From contig NZ_JAVRIF010000004.1 of NCBI RefSeq assembly GCF_031846185.1, positions 186,001-250,000 on the forward strand: a stretch of 64,000 nucleotides of DNA, read 5' to 3'. The stretch's first letter is position 1; each line of letters opens with the position of its first letter. The DNA is from Thalassotalea_H castellviae. GTDB taxonomy: Bacteria > Pseudomonadota > Gammaproteobacteria > Enterobacterales > Alteromonadaceae. The translations under genes and the position numbers were made by a program. Positions 55,042-63,666 of the stretch are shown piece by piece. The notes under the pieces are model-generated. The model was given only the letters and a program-made list of their open reading frames with translations, did no database searches and was not told the DNA's origin.

Positions 55042-55430
55042 TATTTCTCACCTTCTTTATATAAATTTCCCGTCGGTGTTCTACCACCATCGATCATCAT
55101 CTGAACATATTCTTCAACATTCATACCTGTCATTGTTGAAGCCGCCGCTTGAAAACTAATCCCATCGGTTGAAAATATTTTAGCTAAAAAGTAAATATTG
55201 CCACCTGCAGCTATCATCCTATTGTAATCGCGATCAAGTACGGCTAATTTTTGCTCTTCGCTCATTGGCCATTCATCTAAATAAGCCCGCTGATCTTTTT
55301 TAAAGCGCTCACGATTATCTTCCGTCATTAATGACATACAAAATTGATTTAAGTGATAACCTATTCTTGACATATCAGCATCAAAAATAGTTGTGCCCGG
55401 CACATCACTATAGGGTTTTCTTATTGACAT
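55041..55430 (-). CDS. ligA: Protocatechuate 4,5-dioxygenase, alpha subunit
   Basis: This 129-residue small subunit caps the LigB active site. The family features are ISRIGYHLNQFCMSL-like text (DMSRIGYHLNQFC), GNIYFLAKIF and MTGMNVEEYVQMM. The ATG at 55430 has GAGG at the right distance; a reading from 55475 would add 15 residues overlapping ligI and is rejected. It is coupled to ligB by overlap. Confidence 0.94.
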   Translation of the reverse strand: MSIRKPYSDVPGTTIFDADMSRIGYHLNQFCMSLMTEDNRERFKKDQRAYLDEWPMSEEQKLAVLDRDYNRMIAAGGNIYFLAKIFSTDGISFQAAASTMTGMNVEEYVQMMIDGGRTPTGNLYKEGEK

Positions 55431-55440
55431 GTTTTGCCTC

Positions 55441-56319
55441 TTAATCTTGCCAATACAAGTGCATTGGATTGTCAATTAATAATTGCGTTTGAAGTGCTCG
55501 TGTTGTTGCAATAAGTGGAATAACATCCACTAAATGTCCATCATCTGGGGTATGTGACTTCATATTAGGATGCGGCCAATCGGTTCCCCATAACACTCGT
55601 TCTGGAAATTGTTCAACAAGTGCTTTAGCAAAAGGAACAACATCGCTGTAGTCGGGGGCTTGCAAAGTTAATCGTTCAGGACAACTGACTTTTGTCCATA
55701 TATTGGGGTTCTCTTTTAATAATTGCATGAAACATTGAAAATCATCATGCTCAATACCATTCGCCACATCTGGACGTCCCATATGATCGACAACCACAAT
55801 ATTATCTTGAGCAAGTTGCGTTAAAAAAGGAGTCAGCTCAACTAAATCTGGAGCTTCAAAATAAACAACAATGTGCATATTCGCTTTTTTTACTTTTTCT
55901 GCAATTGCTAAAAAAACAGCTTTTGGGGTACTGTCAACCAAGCGTTTCACAAAATTAAACCGTACTGCCCGTACCCCTTGTTGATACATACGTTGTAATT
56001 CAAGAACACTGATTTCAGGGCCAACAACGGCAACACCACGTGCTAAATCGCCAGCGGTGACTAATGCATCAATCAAAGCGTTATTATCAGTACCATGACA
56101 AGACGCTTGCACAATAACATTACGTGAAAAACCTAAATGATCACGCAATGCAAACAACTGCGCTTTTGAAGCATCACATGGAGTATATTTTCTGTTTGGA
56201 TGATAAGGAAAATCCTTAACAGGTCCGAATACATGGCAATGAGCATCAACAGCACCTGCCGGTGGCTGATAATTTGGTTTGCTCGGATTTGCGTGAAATG
56301 GTAAGTAATCAGCGTCCAT
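55441..56319 (-). CDS. ligI: 2-pyrone-4,6-dicarboxylate lactonase
   Basis: This 292-residue amidohydrolase-superfamily enzyme hydrolyses PDC to 4-oxalomesaconate (keto/enol). Metal- and substrate-site motifs are VDAHCHVFGP near residue 23 and LWGTDWPHPN near 243, both LigI hallmarks. It ends ten bases before the ligA start, so the genes are tightly linked. Confidence 0.93.
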   Translation of the reverse strand: MDADYLPFHANPSKPNYQPPAGAVDAHCHVFGPVKDFPYHPNRKYTPCDASKAQLFALRDHLGFSRNVIVQASCHGTDNNALIDALVTAGDLARGVAVVGPEISVLELQRMYQQGVRAVRFNFVKRLVDSTPKAVFLAIAEKVKKANMHIVVYFEAPDLVELTPFLTQLAQDNIVVVDHMGRPDVANGIEHDDFQCFMQLLKENPNIWTKVSCPERLTLQAPDYSDVVPFAKALVEQFPERVLWGTDWPHPNMKSHTPDDGHLVDVIPLIATTRALQTQLLIDNPMHLYWQD

Positions 56320-56382
56320 TAATAATTTGCCTCTTAAAATGTTTATATCTCTTTATCTAACTTGAATGGCATGAAATGCTTT

Positions 56383-57438
56383 TTATGCGAATACATAACC
56401 ATCGAATAATTTTCGTGCGGTGCGTAAAATAGCGGCATTAATAGGTTCATTTTGGCTATTTAGTTCCAGTATTACCGTCATCTCTCCCGTTGGGTGTTCA
56501 ATTGACATGGTCTTACTTTGGCCTTCAGCCAAGTTGGCAATAGTAAACGCAGTTGATTGTGGAAGAATACATGCAGTAGCGACACTAACAGCACCAAGTA
56601 CACCAATTGAGGTATGGCAACGTTTTGGGATAAAAGTGCGAGTAGCTATGACACCGCCATGTTTTGCTGGACTAACCATTGACATTTTAGGAACAGATTT
56701 ATGAGTAACGTCTCCTAAATTCATCATTTTTCCTGCTTGTAAACGAATAGACTCTAATCGTTTTTTTAAGCGTTCATTTTGCTCTAACGCTTCTCTACTT
56801 TCATTACCAGAAATTCCCATATCAAGCGCATTAATCACCACAACGGGCATACCATTATCAATACAGGTCACGGTAACACCATCTATCATGTCTTTTTGAT
56901 TGCCGGTGGGTAATAAAGCACCGCAACTTGAACCCATGGTATCTTTAAAAGTAATCGGAATAGCACTTGCTGTGCCGGGCACGCCATCAATACTCGCTTC
57001 ACCTTGATAATTAACAATACCTTTAGGTGTCGCGACTTTAACCGTGGCAAGTTGCTGAGTATTTTCCATAAAAATGGTGACTTGTGTTTCACCATCATTT
57101 GCTGAGATTAAGTCTCTTTCAATGGCAAATGGAGCAACGCCAGCTAATATATTCCCGCAATTTTGCGCATCAGTAACGACCGCTTTATCGACAAAAACTT
57201 GTAAAAACAGATAATCTACATCGACATTTTTTTTGGTCGATTTTCTAATAATTGCGACTTTAGATGTGAGTGGATCAGCCCCACCAATACCGTCAATTTG
57301 ACGCTCATCAGGAGAACCCATCATTTTTAATAGAAATTTATCACGCTCTATAATATCTGTAGGTAGATCATCTGCGATAAAAAAAGCGCCTTTAGATGTT
57401 CCGCCGCGCATCCACATGCACCGCACTGGTTTATACAT
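56383..57438 (-). CDS. ligU: 4-oxalomesaconate tautomerase/isomerase (PrpF family)
   Basis: This 351-residue protein of the PrpF (DUF453) family begins PVRCMWMRGGTSKGAFF. Homologues are GalD of Pseudomonas (tautomerase) and LigU of sphingomonads (allylic isomerase); both act on 4-oxalomesaconate between LigI and LigJ. The symbol follows the lig context; GalD is the alternative. Its ATG overlaps the ligK end by eight bases. Confidence 0.85.
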   Translation of the reverse strand: MYKPVRCMWMRGGTSKGAFFIADDLPTDIIERDKFLLKMMGSPDERQIDGIGGADPLTSKVAIIRKSTKKNVDVDYLFLQVFVDKAVVTDAQNCGNILAGVAPFAIERDLISANDGETQVTIFMENTQQLATVKVATPKGIVNYQGEASIDGVPGTASAIPITFKDTMGSSCGALLPTGNQKDMIDGVTVTCIDNGMPVVVINALDMGISGNESREALEQNERLKKRLESIRLQAGKMMNLGDVTHKSVPKMSMVSPAKHGGVIATRTFIPKRCHTSIGVLGAVSVATACILPQSTAFTIANLAEGQSKTMSIEHPTGEMTVILELNSQNEPINAAILRTARKLFDGYVFA

Positions 57439-58108
57439 ATTTCAAACCCTTTTCAGCTAATCGTGGGCGCATATTATAAATATCTAGCCCTAGCTCACCG
57501 TTTGCCATACGAATACGTTTAGCTTCTTCATTTGCCACTCTTTCTCGCGACTTTTCCAATACTTGTTCAGCTTCTTCCCGACGAACCACACAAACACCAT
57601 CATCGTCGGCAACAATAATATCGCCGGCATTAATTAATTCATTTGCGCAAACCAAAGGTGTATTAACCGAGCCTAACGTTTCTTTAATCGTGCCTTGTGC
57701 AAAAATATGCTTAGACCAAACCGGAAATTTCATTTTTGTTAAGTCGCGTATATCACGTACTCCGCCTTCAATAATCAACCCAACCACACCACGTGATTGA
57801 GCAGAAGTTGCCAATAAATCACCAAAGAAACCAAAGTTAGAAGGCGATGTGGGTGCAAAAACTAAAATATCTCCCGGCTTTGCTTGTTCAACGGCAACAT
57901 GCATCATCCAGTTGTCTCCAGCAGCACCTGAAATTGTAATAGCCGAGCCCGCTATCGAAGCGCCAGAATATATTGGGCGCATATAATCGGCCAATAAACC
58001 TCTTCGTCCTTGAGATTCATGCACAGTAGCAACACCACATGCTGCTAAACCATCTATAACGTCTTGATCTGCACGAGCAATTTCTTGTATAACTAAATTT
58101 TCTAACAT
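57431..58108 (-). CDS. ligK: 4-carboxy-4-hydroxy-2-oxoadipate aldolase
   Basis: This 225-residue RraA-like class II aldolase splits CHA into pyruvate and oxaloacetate, the last step of the pathway; such enzymes also decarboxylate oxaloacetate. The conserved IIEGGVRDIRDL metal and substrate motif is near residue 117, preceded by GDNWMMHVAVEQAKPGD. It lies 49 bp after ligJ and overlaps the tautomerase gene. Confidence 0.93.
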   Translation of the reverse strand: MLENLVIQEIARADQDVIDGLAACGVATVHESQGRRGLLADYMRPIYSGASIAGSAITISGAAGDNWMMHVAVEQAKPGDILVFAPTSPSNFGFFGDLLATSAQSRGVVGLIIEGGVRDIRDLTKMKFPVWSKHIFAQGTIKETLGSVNTPLVCANELINAGDIIVADDDGVCVVRREEAEQVLEKSRERVANEEAKRIRMANGELGLDIYNMRPRLAEKGLKYV

Positions 58109-58157
58109 TATATTTCTCTTATCTAAATGAAGATTTATCTAATCAACTTTTCATCAA

Positions 58158-59168
58158 TTAAACCTTTAACCGACTAAAAACTTTACGCGCGTTACCCTCG
58201 AATATTTTTGCTTTATCCACAGAAGTTAATACGGTGTTGTTATCAATATATCGTTTAGTATCATCAAAATAATGGCCTGTTTCAGGGTCGATACCCCTGA
58301 CTGCCCCAATCATTTCAGAAGCAAATAAAATATTATCTACAGGCACTATATCTAAGAGTAGGTCTATGCCTTTTTGGTGATAAACACAGGTATCAAAATA
58401 GATATTTTTTAACGCAGATTCTTCTAATGGCGGAAAACCTTGATCTTGCATCAATCCTCTAAAACGCCCCCAGTGGTATGGCACTGCTCCACCACCGTGA
58501 GGAATAATCATTTTTAAAGTAGGAAAATCTTTAAAAACGTCAGACATAATTAGTTGCTGAAAAGCAGTAGTATCAGCACCTAAATAATGAGAACCAGTGG
58601 TATGGAAACAGCTATTACAAGAGGCACTTACGTGGATCATCGCCGGCACATCCAACTCAACCATTTTTTCATATAAAGGATAAAAAGATTTATCGCCCAA
58701 TGAGGCGTCCTGCCAAAAACCGCCAGTTGTATCGGGATTTAAGTTACAACCGATAAAGTCCATTTCTTCTACGCATCGAACTAGCTCAGCAATAGATTTT
58801 TCAGGGCTGATTCCCGGCGATTGCGGTAATTGGGCGACAGGAGCAAAGTTTTGCGGAAAGAGATCACATACACGACGGATAAGGTCATTTTGATGCTCAG
58901 TCCAAAAACGACTGGTATTTTCATTGCCAATATGATGTCCCATCCAACTCGCCCGTGGCGAAAAAATAGTTAAATCTGTACCACGTTCTTTTTGTAATCT
59001 AAGTTGGTTTTGCGCTACGCTTTCACGGATTTCATCATCACTTATGGTAATAGTGCCTTTTTCACCAACAAAATTCGGATCTTTGGCTAACTGGGCCTTT
59101 TGATTTTCTCTATATTCACCGACTTGAGGCGGTGTTGTAGTGTAGTGTCCATGACAATCAATAATCAT
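58158..59168 (-). CDS. ligJ: 4-oxalomesaconate hydratase
   Basis: This 336-residue amidohydrolase-fold hydratase adds water to 4-oxalomesaconate to form CHA. It has the zinc motif MIIDCHGHYT at the N-terminus and MIIPHGGGAVPYHWGR near residue 220. This is the LigJ type, not the unrelated GalB type of Pseudomonas. It is preceded by a 171-bp gap containing a hairpin, so it may have its own promoter. Confidence 0.92.
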   Translation of the reverse strand: MIIDCHGHYTTTPPQVGEYRENQKAQLAKDPNFVGEKGTITISDDEIRESVAQNQLRLQKERGTDLTIFSPRASWMGHHIGNENTSRFWTEHQNDLIRRVCDLFPQNFAPVAQLPQSPGISPEKSIAELVRCVEEMDFIGCNLNPDTTGGFWQDASLGDKSFYPLYEKMVELDVPAMIHVSASCNSCFHTTGSHYLGADTTAFQQLIMSDVFKDFPTLKMIIPHGGGAVPYHWGRFRGLMQDQGFPPLEESALKNIYFDTCVYHQKGIDLLLDIVPVDNILFASEMIGAVRGIDPETGHYFDDTKRYIDNNTVLTSVDKAKIFEGNARKVFSRLKV

Positions 59169-59283
59169 TTTAAACCTTGCTTATAAATGTTTAGTAAGAG
59201 TGAATACTATCTGCGATGCTGTTGATTCTGCAGAAGCTCATATTTTCATTTAAAAAATCGCTATTAAAGTGAAGTCATAGTTC

Positions 59284-59318
59284 ATTTCAGTGGTTAACAA
59301 ATAGCAAGCCACTGAAAT
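59284..59318. terminator. Hairpin between vdh and ligJ
   Basis: ATTTCAGTGG pairs with CCACTGAAAT (10 bp, 15-base loop), extended by AGTTC/GAACT with a bulge. It lies just after the vdh stop (minus strand). There is no T-run, so partial termination or RNA processing is more likely than a strong stop. Confidence 0.5.
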
Positions 59319-59339
59319 TATATGAACTGTTTTAATTAA

Positions 59340-60809
59340 CTAGCTCTCTTCAAAAAATGGCGGATAGTGAGGCTCTTTCGTGACAGTAACCCACTGTGTT
59401 TCAGTGAATGCGTTGAGCGACGCTTTACCGCCATGTCCACCTAGGCCACTGTTTTTCACTCCAGAAAAGGGAACATGCGGCTCATCATCAACGGTACTAT
59501 CATTAATATGAGTCATTCCCACTTCTAATTTTGCAGCGACTTCAAGCCCACGCGCTACATCAGCAGTGATAATGGCTGACGACAATCCATATTCACTACT
59601 ATTATGAATGGCGATAGCCTCTTCGGTATCTTTGGCAATAATGATAGGAGCGACAGGTCCAAAATTTTCATTTTGAATAATTTTCATATCATTTGTGACA
59701 TTACTTATTACGGTAGGATGATAAAACGGTCCTTCATGAGTGCCGCCAATAAGAACATCTGCACCTTGAGTTTTCGCATCTTCAACTTGATCAATAATTT
59801 GCTCAAGTTGCTTTTTATTCACGATTGGGCCAATCGCTTTGTTGATTTCCCAAGGGTCACCCACGTTAAGTTTTTCAACATTTTTAACAAAACGTTCGGT
59901 AAATTCTTTCGCAACATTCTTATGAACAATGACACGCTCAGTTGACATACAAATTTGGCCTTGATGCATAAATGAACCAAATGTTGCGGCATTAACGGCT
60001 AAACCTATATCAGCGTCTTCAAGGACTATAATGGCGTCTTTGCCCCCTAACTCTAAGCAGGTCTTTTTCAATAAACCACCTGCTCGCGCACCAATCTGTT
60101 TACCCACTGCAGTCGAGCCGGTAAAGCTAATGCATTTTACAATAGGGTTGGCCACAAGCTCTTCGCCAACATCCGCGACATTATCTCTTGAGCACGTTAT
60201 CAGGTTAAAAACGCCCGGCGGTAAACCTGCTTGTTCACAAGCTTTGGCGAATAATATGCCGCCTGAAATTGGACTTTCCTCAGAAGGTTTTAATACCACG
60301 GTATTACCTAGCGCCATGGCAGGAGCAAAACCTCTTGCTGAAAGCAATGTTGGAAAATTCCAAGGCGATATCACCGATACTACACCAACAGGTTTACGCA
60401 TCAGCATACTGGTTTTACCATTTGCCGAAGGGAGTATTTCACCTGTGGATTGATAAGTCATAGCAGCGGCTGTGCGAAATTCTTCAAGTACAGCATTACA
60501 TTCAAATAACGCTTTACCAAACCATGAACCCACTTCATTAACTAATGCTTCAGTAAATTCATCATTCATAGTTTTCACTATCTCAGCAATTTTATGCAAA
60601 TAGTTAACTCGCTCAGTATGTGGTAACGCAGCCCACGCTGGCTGAGCATCTGAGGCGGCTTGTAAGGCTTTTTTAGTATCACTAACGCAAGCATCCGCAA
60701 CGTTGGCGATAACTTGGCCATTTGTAGGATTCAATACCTCAAATGTTTTGCCATGCTCTGCTTGTGTCCATTCACCATTAATGAAAATTAATTGCTGCTG
60801 TGTTGTCAT
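59340..60809 (-). CDS. vdh: Vanillin dehydrogenase (aldehyde dehydrogenase family)
   Basis: This 489-residue NAD(P)+-dependent aldehyde dehydrogenase has catalytic E253 (LELGGKD) and C287 (QGQICMS), SPWNFP at 148-153 and the FTGSTAVG cofactor turn at 229-236. Between ech/fcs and the lig genes it should oxidise vanillin or 4-hydroxybenzaldehyde to the acid. It starts 19 bp after fcs. Aldehyde specificity is from context only. Confidence 0.88.
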   Translation of the reverse strand: MTTQQQLIFINGEWTQAEHGKTFEVLNPTNGQVIANVADACVSDTKKALQAASDAQPAWAALPHTERVNYLHKIAEIVKTMNDEFTEALVNEVGSWFGKALFECNAVLEEFRTAAAMTYQSTGEILPSANGKTSMLMRKPVGVVSVISPWNFPTLLSARGFAPAMALGNTVVLKPSEESPISGGILFAKACEQAGLPPGVFNLITCSRDNVADVGEELVANPIVKCISFTGSTAVGKQIGARAGGLLKKTCLELGGKDAIIVLEDADIGLAVNAATFGSFMHQGQICMSTERVIVHKNVAKEFTERFVKNVEKLNVGDPWEINKAIGPIVNKKQLEQIIDQVEDAKTQGADVLIGGTHEGPFYHPTVISNVTNDMKIIQNENFGPVAPIIIAKDTEEAIAIHNSSEYGLSSAIITADVARGLEVAAKLEVGMTHINDSTVDDEPHVPFSGVKNSGLGGHGGKASLNAFTETQWVTVTKEPHYPPFFEES

Positions 60810-60828
60810 AATATTTACTCTTAAATGT

Positions 60829-62322
60829 TTAGTATTCTGGCTTGTTATTCTTAGCTAATGCTTTTTTCAAAATTTTTCCTGTGGCATTTTTAGGGAGTGC
60901 TTTTATATAACTGATATATTTAGGCACTTTATACTTAGCTAATTGCTCAGTTAAAAAGGCTAAAACCACCTCAGTATTCGGTTTGTCTTTATCATTCTTA
61001 AGCACGATATAAAGATGACCAACCTCCCCCCATCGTTCATCCGCTACGCCAACAACCGCACTTTCTTTAACTAATGGGTGACTCGCTAAACAGTGTTCTA
61101 TTTCAGCGGGATAGACATTTTCTCCCCCTGAAATATACATATCTTTAGAGCGGCCAATAATCCAATAACATCCATCTTGATCAACTCGTGCTATATCTCC
61201 GGTAGCAAACCAACCATCGGCTGTGAAAGCAGAATCTGATTCACGTGCTCTCCCCCAATACCCTGCAATGATATTGTCACCTTTAAGTAACAGTTCGCCG
61301 GGTTGACCAACAACACATTCAGTACCGTTTTCATCCACAATTAAAGCTTTCATATCCGGCGCAGCAAAACCAACTGCACCTGCGTGTTGAGCTATAAACG
61401 ATTTATTAATAGGCATACCAAAAACAGTTCCCGCTTCACTAGAACCGTAACCATCAACAGCCAATATGCCATCTTCTAACCAAGCATTAATATCCGCTGA
61501 CGGATTAGGTGCTCCACCAGTGAATATTGCGACTAGGTTATTGAGTTTACTTGATTCGAAAGATTGCTCAGTTCTGAGAGCTTGAGCCATTTGAGGTACA
61601 CAAAAGTAATGAGTGATGGCCAACCTAGTATCGTACAAGTTGTTAAGGGTTTTTGACGGTGAAAATCCATCAGAAATATAAAATGAAGCACCACGCATAA
61701 TAGCGGTACATACATTGGCCACTAAACCAATTACATGAAAAAAGGGTGCGTCACAAAGATAGACGCTACTTTTAGTCACTTCACAAAGCAATGATGCATT
61801 GATACAGGTTTGTTCAATGTTACGCTTACTCAATAAAGCGCCTTTGGGTTTTCCTGAAGTACCGGAAGTAAAGAGGATCAGCGCAGGGCTATCAATATTA
61901 ATTTCATCAGTTATTGATTCGAATACGTCGGCAGTAGATATTTGCTCGATGATATCTGATATTACTGTGCCAGCTAAATTTGCATACTTTAAACAATCAT
62001 CGCCAATCAGCATTGTCGGTTCTACGTCGCTGATAAGATAGCTTAATTCCGTAGGTGTTAATCGCCAATTTAACGGGACAAAAATTGCCCCAATACGCAT
62101 AGAGGCAAAAAATAACATCACATATTCAGCATTGTTTTTCGATAAAACTGTAACCCGGTCACCCGCCTTAACCTTGTTTTTCTTAAGTACAGAGCAACAC
62201 TTAGCTACAGCTATATCAAACTCAAGATATGACCACTGGCGACCTGAGCTGAGCTCAACCACAGCTAAGCTATCAGGATTAAGCTTGGCATGAAAACTAA
62301 TATAATCAGCTGTTTTTAGCAT
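60829..62322 (-). CDS. fcs: Feruloyl-CoA (hydroxycinnamoyl-CoA) synthetase
   Basis: This 497-residue AMP-forming acyl-CoA ligase has the ATP motif FTSGTSGKPKG at 151-161, the GYGSSEAG adenine motif, WFATGDIA, and a C-terminal catalytic Lys in PKNATGKILKKA. Its place directly behind ech indicates that ferulate, p-coumarate or caffeate is activated to the CoA ester. It is 16 bp from ech and 19 bp from vdh. Confidence 0.88.
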   Translation of the reverse strand: MLKTADYISFHAKLNPDSLAVVELSSGRQWSYLEFDIAVAKCCSVLKKNKVKAGDRVTVLSKNNAEYVMLFFASMRIGAIFVPLNWRLTPTELSYLISDVEPTMLIGDDCLKYANLAGTVISDIIEQISTADVFESITDEINIDSPALILFTSGTSGKPKGALLSKRNIEQTCINASLLCEVTKSSVYLCDAPFFHVIGLVANVCTAIMRGASFYISDGFSPSKTLNNLYDTRLAITHYFCVPQMAQALRTEQSFESSKLNNLVAIFTGGAPNPSADINAWLEDGILAVDGYGSSEAGTVFGMPINKSFIAQHAGAVGFAAPDMKALIVDENGTECVVGQPGELLLKGDNIIAGYWGRARESDSAFTADGWFATGDIARVDQDGCYWIIGRSKDMYISGGENVYPAEIEHCLASHPLVKESAVVGVADERWGEVGHLYIVLKNDKDKPNTEVVLAFLTEQLAKYKVPKYISYIKALPKNATGKILKKALAKNNKPEY

Positions 62323-62338
62323 ACAAACCTCTGCTAGA

Positions 62339-63148
62339 TTACTTGGTTATATCGTACGTAGACAGGCCAGGCTTAAAGGTTTTCTCATCAATAAATTGAC
62401 GTATTCCTTCCTTTCGGCCTTCGTTATCAAAGCTATTCGCGGCTTCTTGAGCTCTGATCAAATAGTCTTCTGCATTATCATAGGTCATTTCTGACACACG
62501 TCTAATCGCATCTTTAGTTGCTTTTAAAGCAACTGGGTTTTTCTGCAATAGTATTTCTGCTAATTCGGTTACACGTGCTTTTAATTGTTCTACGGGTACC
62601 GCTTCGTTGATCAAATTCCATTGTGCTGCTTTTTCAGCGTTAATGAGTTCACCCGTCATGGCATGATACATAGCATCACGCATTGACAATAAATCAGTAG
62701 CCACTTTAGTCGCGCCACCACCAGGTAAAATCCCCCAATTTATTTCACTTAAGCCAAATTTTGCCTCTAATGATGCAATCGCTAAATCACAGGAATATAA
62801 CGGACCATAACCGCCACCAAAGCACCAACCATTAACCATGGCTATTGTAGGCTTTTGGTACCAGCGCAATTTTCTCCACCAACCATATGATTCACTTTGT
62901 GCCTGACGAATACCGCCTAATCCTTTCGCTTCAGTTTCACGAAAATATTCTTTTAGATCCATGCCAGCGGTCCATGCGGTGCCCTCTCCCGTTAATACAA
63001 GTACTCCGACATCATCGTTAAATTCTAATTCATTTAGTACTTTCATCATTTCACGATTTAATTCAGGACTCATTGCATTGCGTTTTTCTGGACGGTTAAA
63101 ACTAACCCATGCAATACGATTCTCAATTTTATATTTAACAATGGTCAT
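62339..63148 (-). CDS. ech: Hydroxycinnamoyl-CoA hydratase-lyase
   Basis: This 269-residue crotonase-fold enzyme converts feruloyl-CoA to vanillin plus acetyl-CoA. Features are CFGGGYGPLYSCDLAIA (oxyanion region, 109-125) and SEINWGI with E135 as candidate catalytic Glu. Unlike simple enoyl-CoA hydratases it has the W-rich YGWWRKLRWYQKP stretch of the HCHL/Ech group. It is the first gene of the ech-fcs-vdh operon; promoter at 63216-63244. Confidence 0.92.
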   Translation of the reverse strand: MTIVKYKIENRIAWVSFNRPEKRNAMSPELNREMMKVLNELEFNDDVGVLVLTGEGTAWTAGMDLKEYFRETEAKGLGGIRQAQSESYGWWRKLRWYQKPTIAMVNGWCFGGGYGPLYSCDLAIASLEAKFGLSEINWGILPGGGATKVATDLLSMRDAMYHAMTGELINAEKAAQWNLINEAVPVEQLKARVTELAEILLQKNPVALKATKDAIRRVSEMTYDNAEDYLIRAQEAANSFDNEGRKEGIRQFIDEKTFKPGLSTYDITK

Positions 63149-63215
63149 CTATTTATCCTCATTCTCTAATTTGTTGCGACTTCAATTCATGTAAGTGAAG
63201 GAACTTTATTTCAAA

Positions 63216-63244
63216 ACTATACCACCCTTAAAAGTTATGAACAA
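63216..63244 (-). promoter_or_regulatory. ech promoter
   Basis: On the minus strand TATAGT (63216-63221) lies 17 bp from TTGTTC (63239-63244), and the -10 is 67 bp before the ech ATG. The -35 is inside the palindrome at 63233-63249. Confidence 0.6.
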
Positions 63245-63249
63245 TAACT
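63233..63249. promoter_or_regulatory. MarR-type operator at the ech promoter
   Basis: AGTTAT-GAACA-ATAACT is a perfect 6-bp inverted repeat with a 5-bp centre, 17 bp overall, covering the ech -35 hexamer. Size and position suit a MarR-family repressor. Confidence 0.55.
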
Positions 63250-63481
63250 AAATTGAGAAATTTTAATTGAGTAAAATGATAAATAGTGAAAATATAATTT
63301 GAATAGTTAGCTTAGCTATCTAATGAATGACTTATCTCCAATAGAGAAATAGCTTGCGATAAAAATATCATCTAATTGTTTTTAAAGGGCTTTACTTGCC
63401 ATGAACTATTAGTTTTTGTGAGAATTGATAAGTGTCGATGAAAGATAAGAATAATGAATAGGCTTTTATTTTAATTAATTC

Positions 63482-63511
63482 TTGACTTAATGATTTACTT
63501 ACCAATAAAAT
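63482..63511 (+). promoter_or_regulatory. Promoter of the MFS transporter gene
   Basis: TTGACT (63482-63487) and TAAAAT (63506-63511) are 18 bp apart, five of six matches each. An inverted repeat (AATGATT 63489-63495, AATCATT 63519-63525) and a TTACCAATAA direct repeat (63499 and 63524) overlap it, giving possible operator sites. Confidence 0.6.
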
Positions 63512-63666
63512 CGTTATGAATCATTACCAATAACTCTTTGAGTAAATAGAAAAAAAGAAGACAGTGCATGACAAGTTCACGATGTAATAATCATCAACTG
63601 AAATGACGGTTTTAACACTGGCTACTTAAAAACCTACTCTTATTAATACCTAACAATGGAAACAAA

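Larger units (their letters stand above)
63149..63666. other. Divergent control region of ech and MFS genes
   Basis: This 518-bp gap holds the ech promoter with an overlapping palindrome (63216-63249), the MFS promoter with repeats (63482-63533), and about 230 bp between them in which no gene or RNA was seen. Confidence 0.7.
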
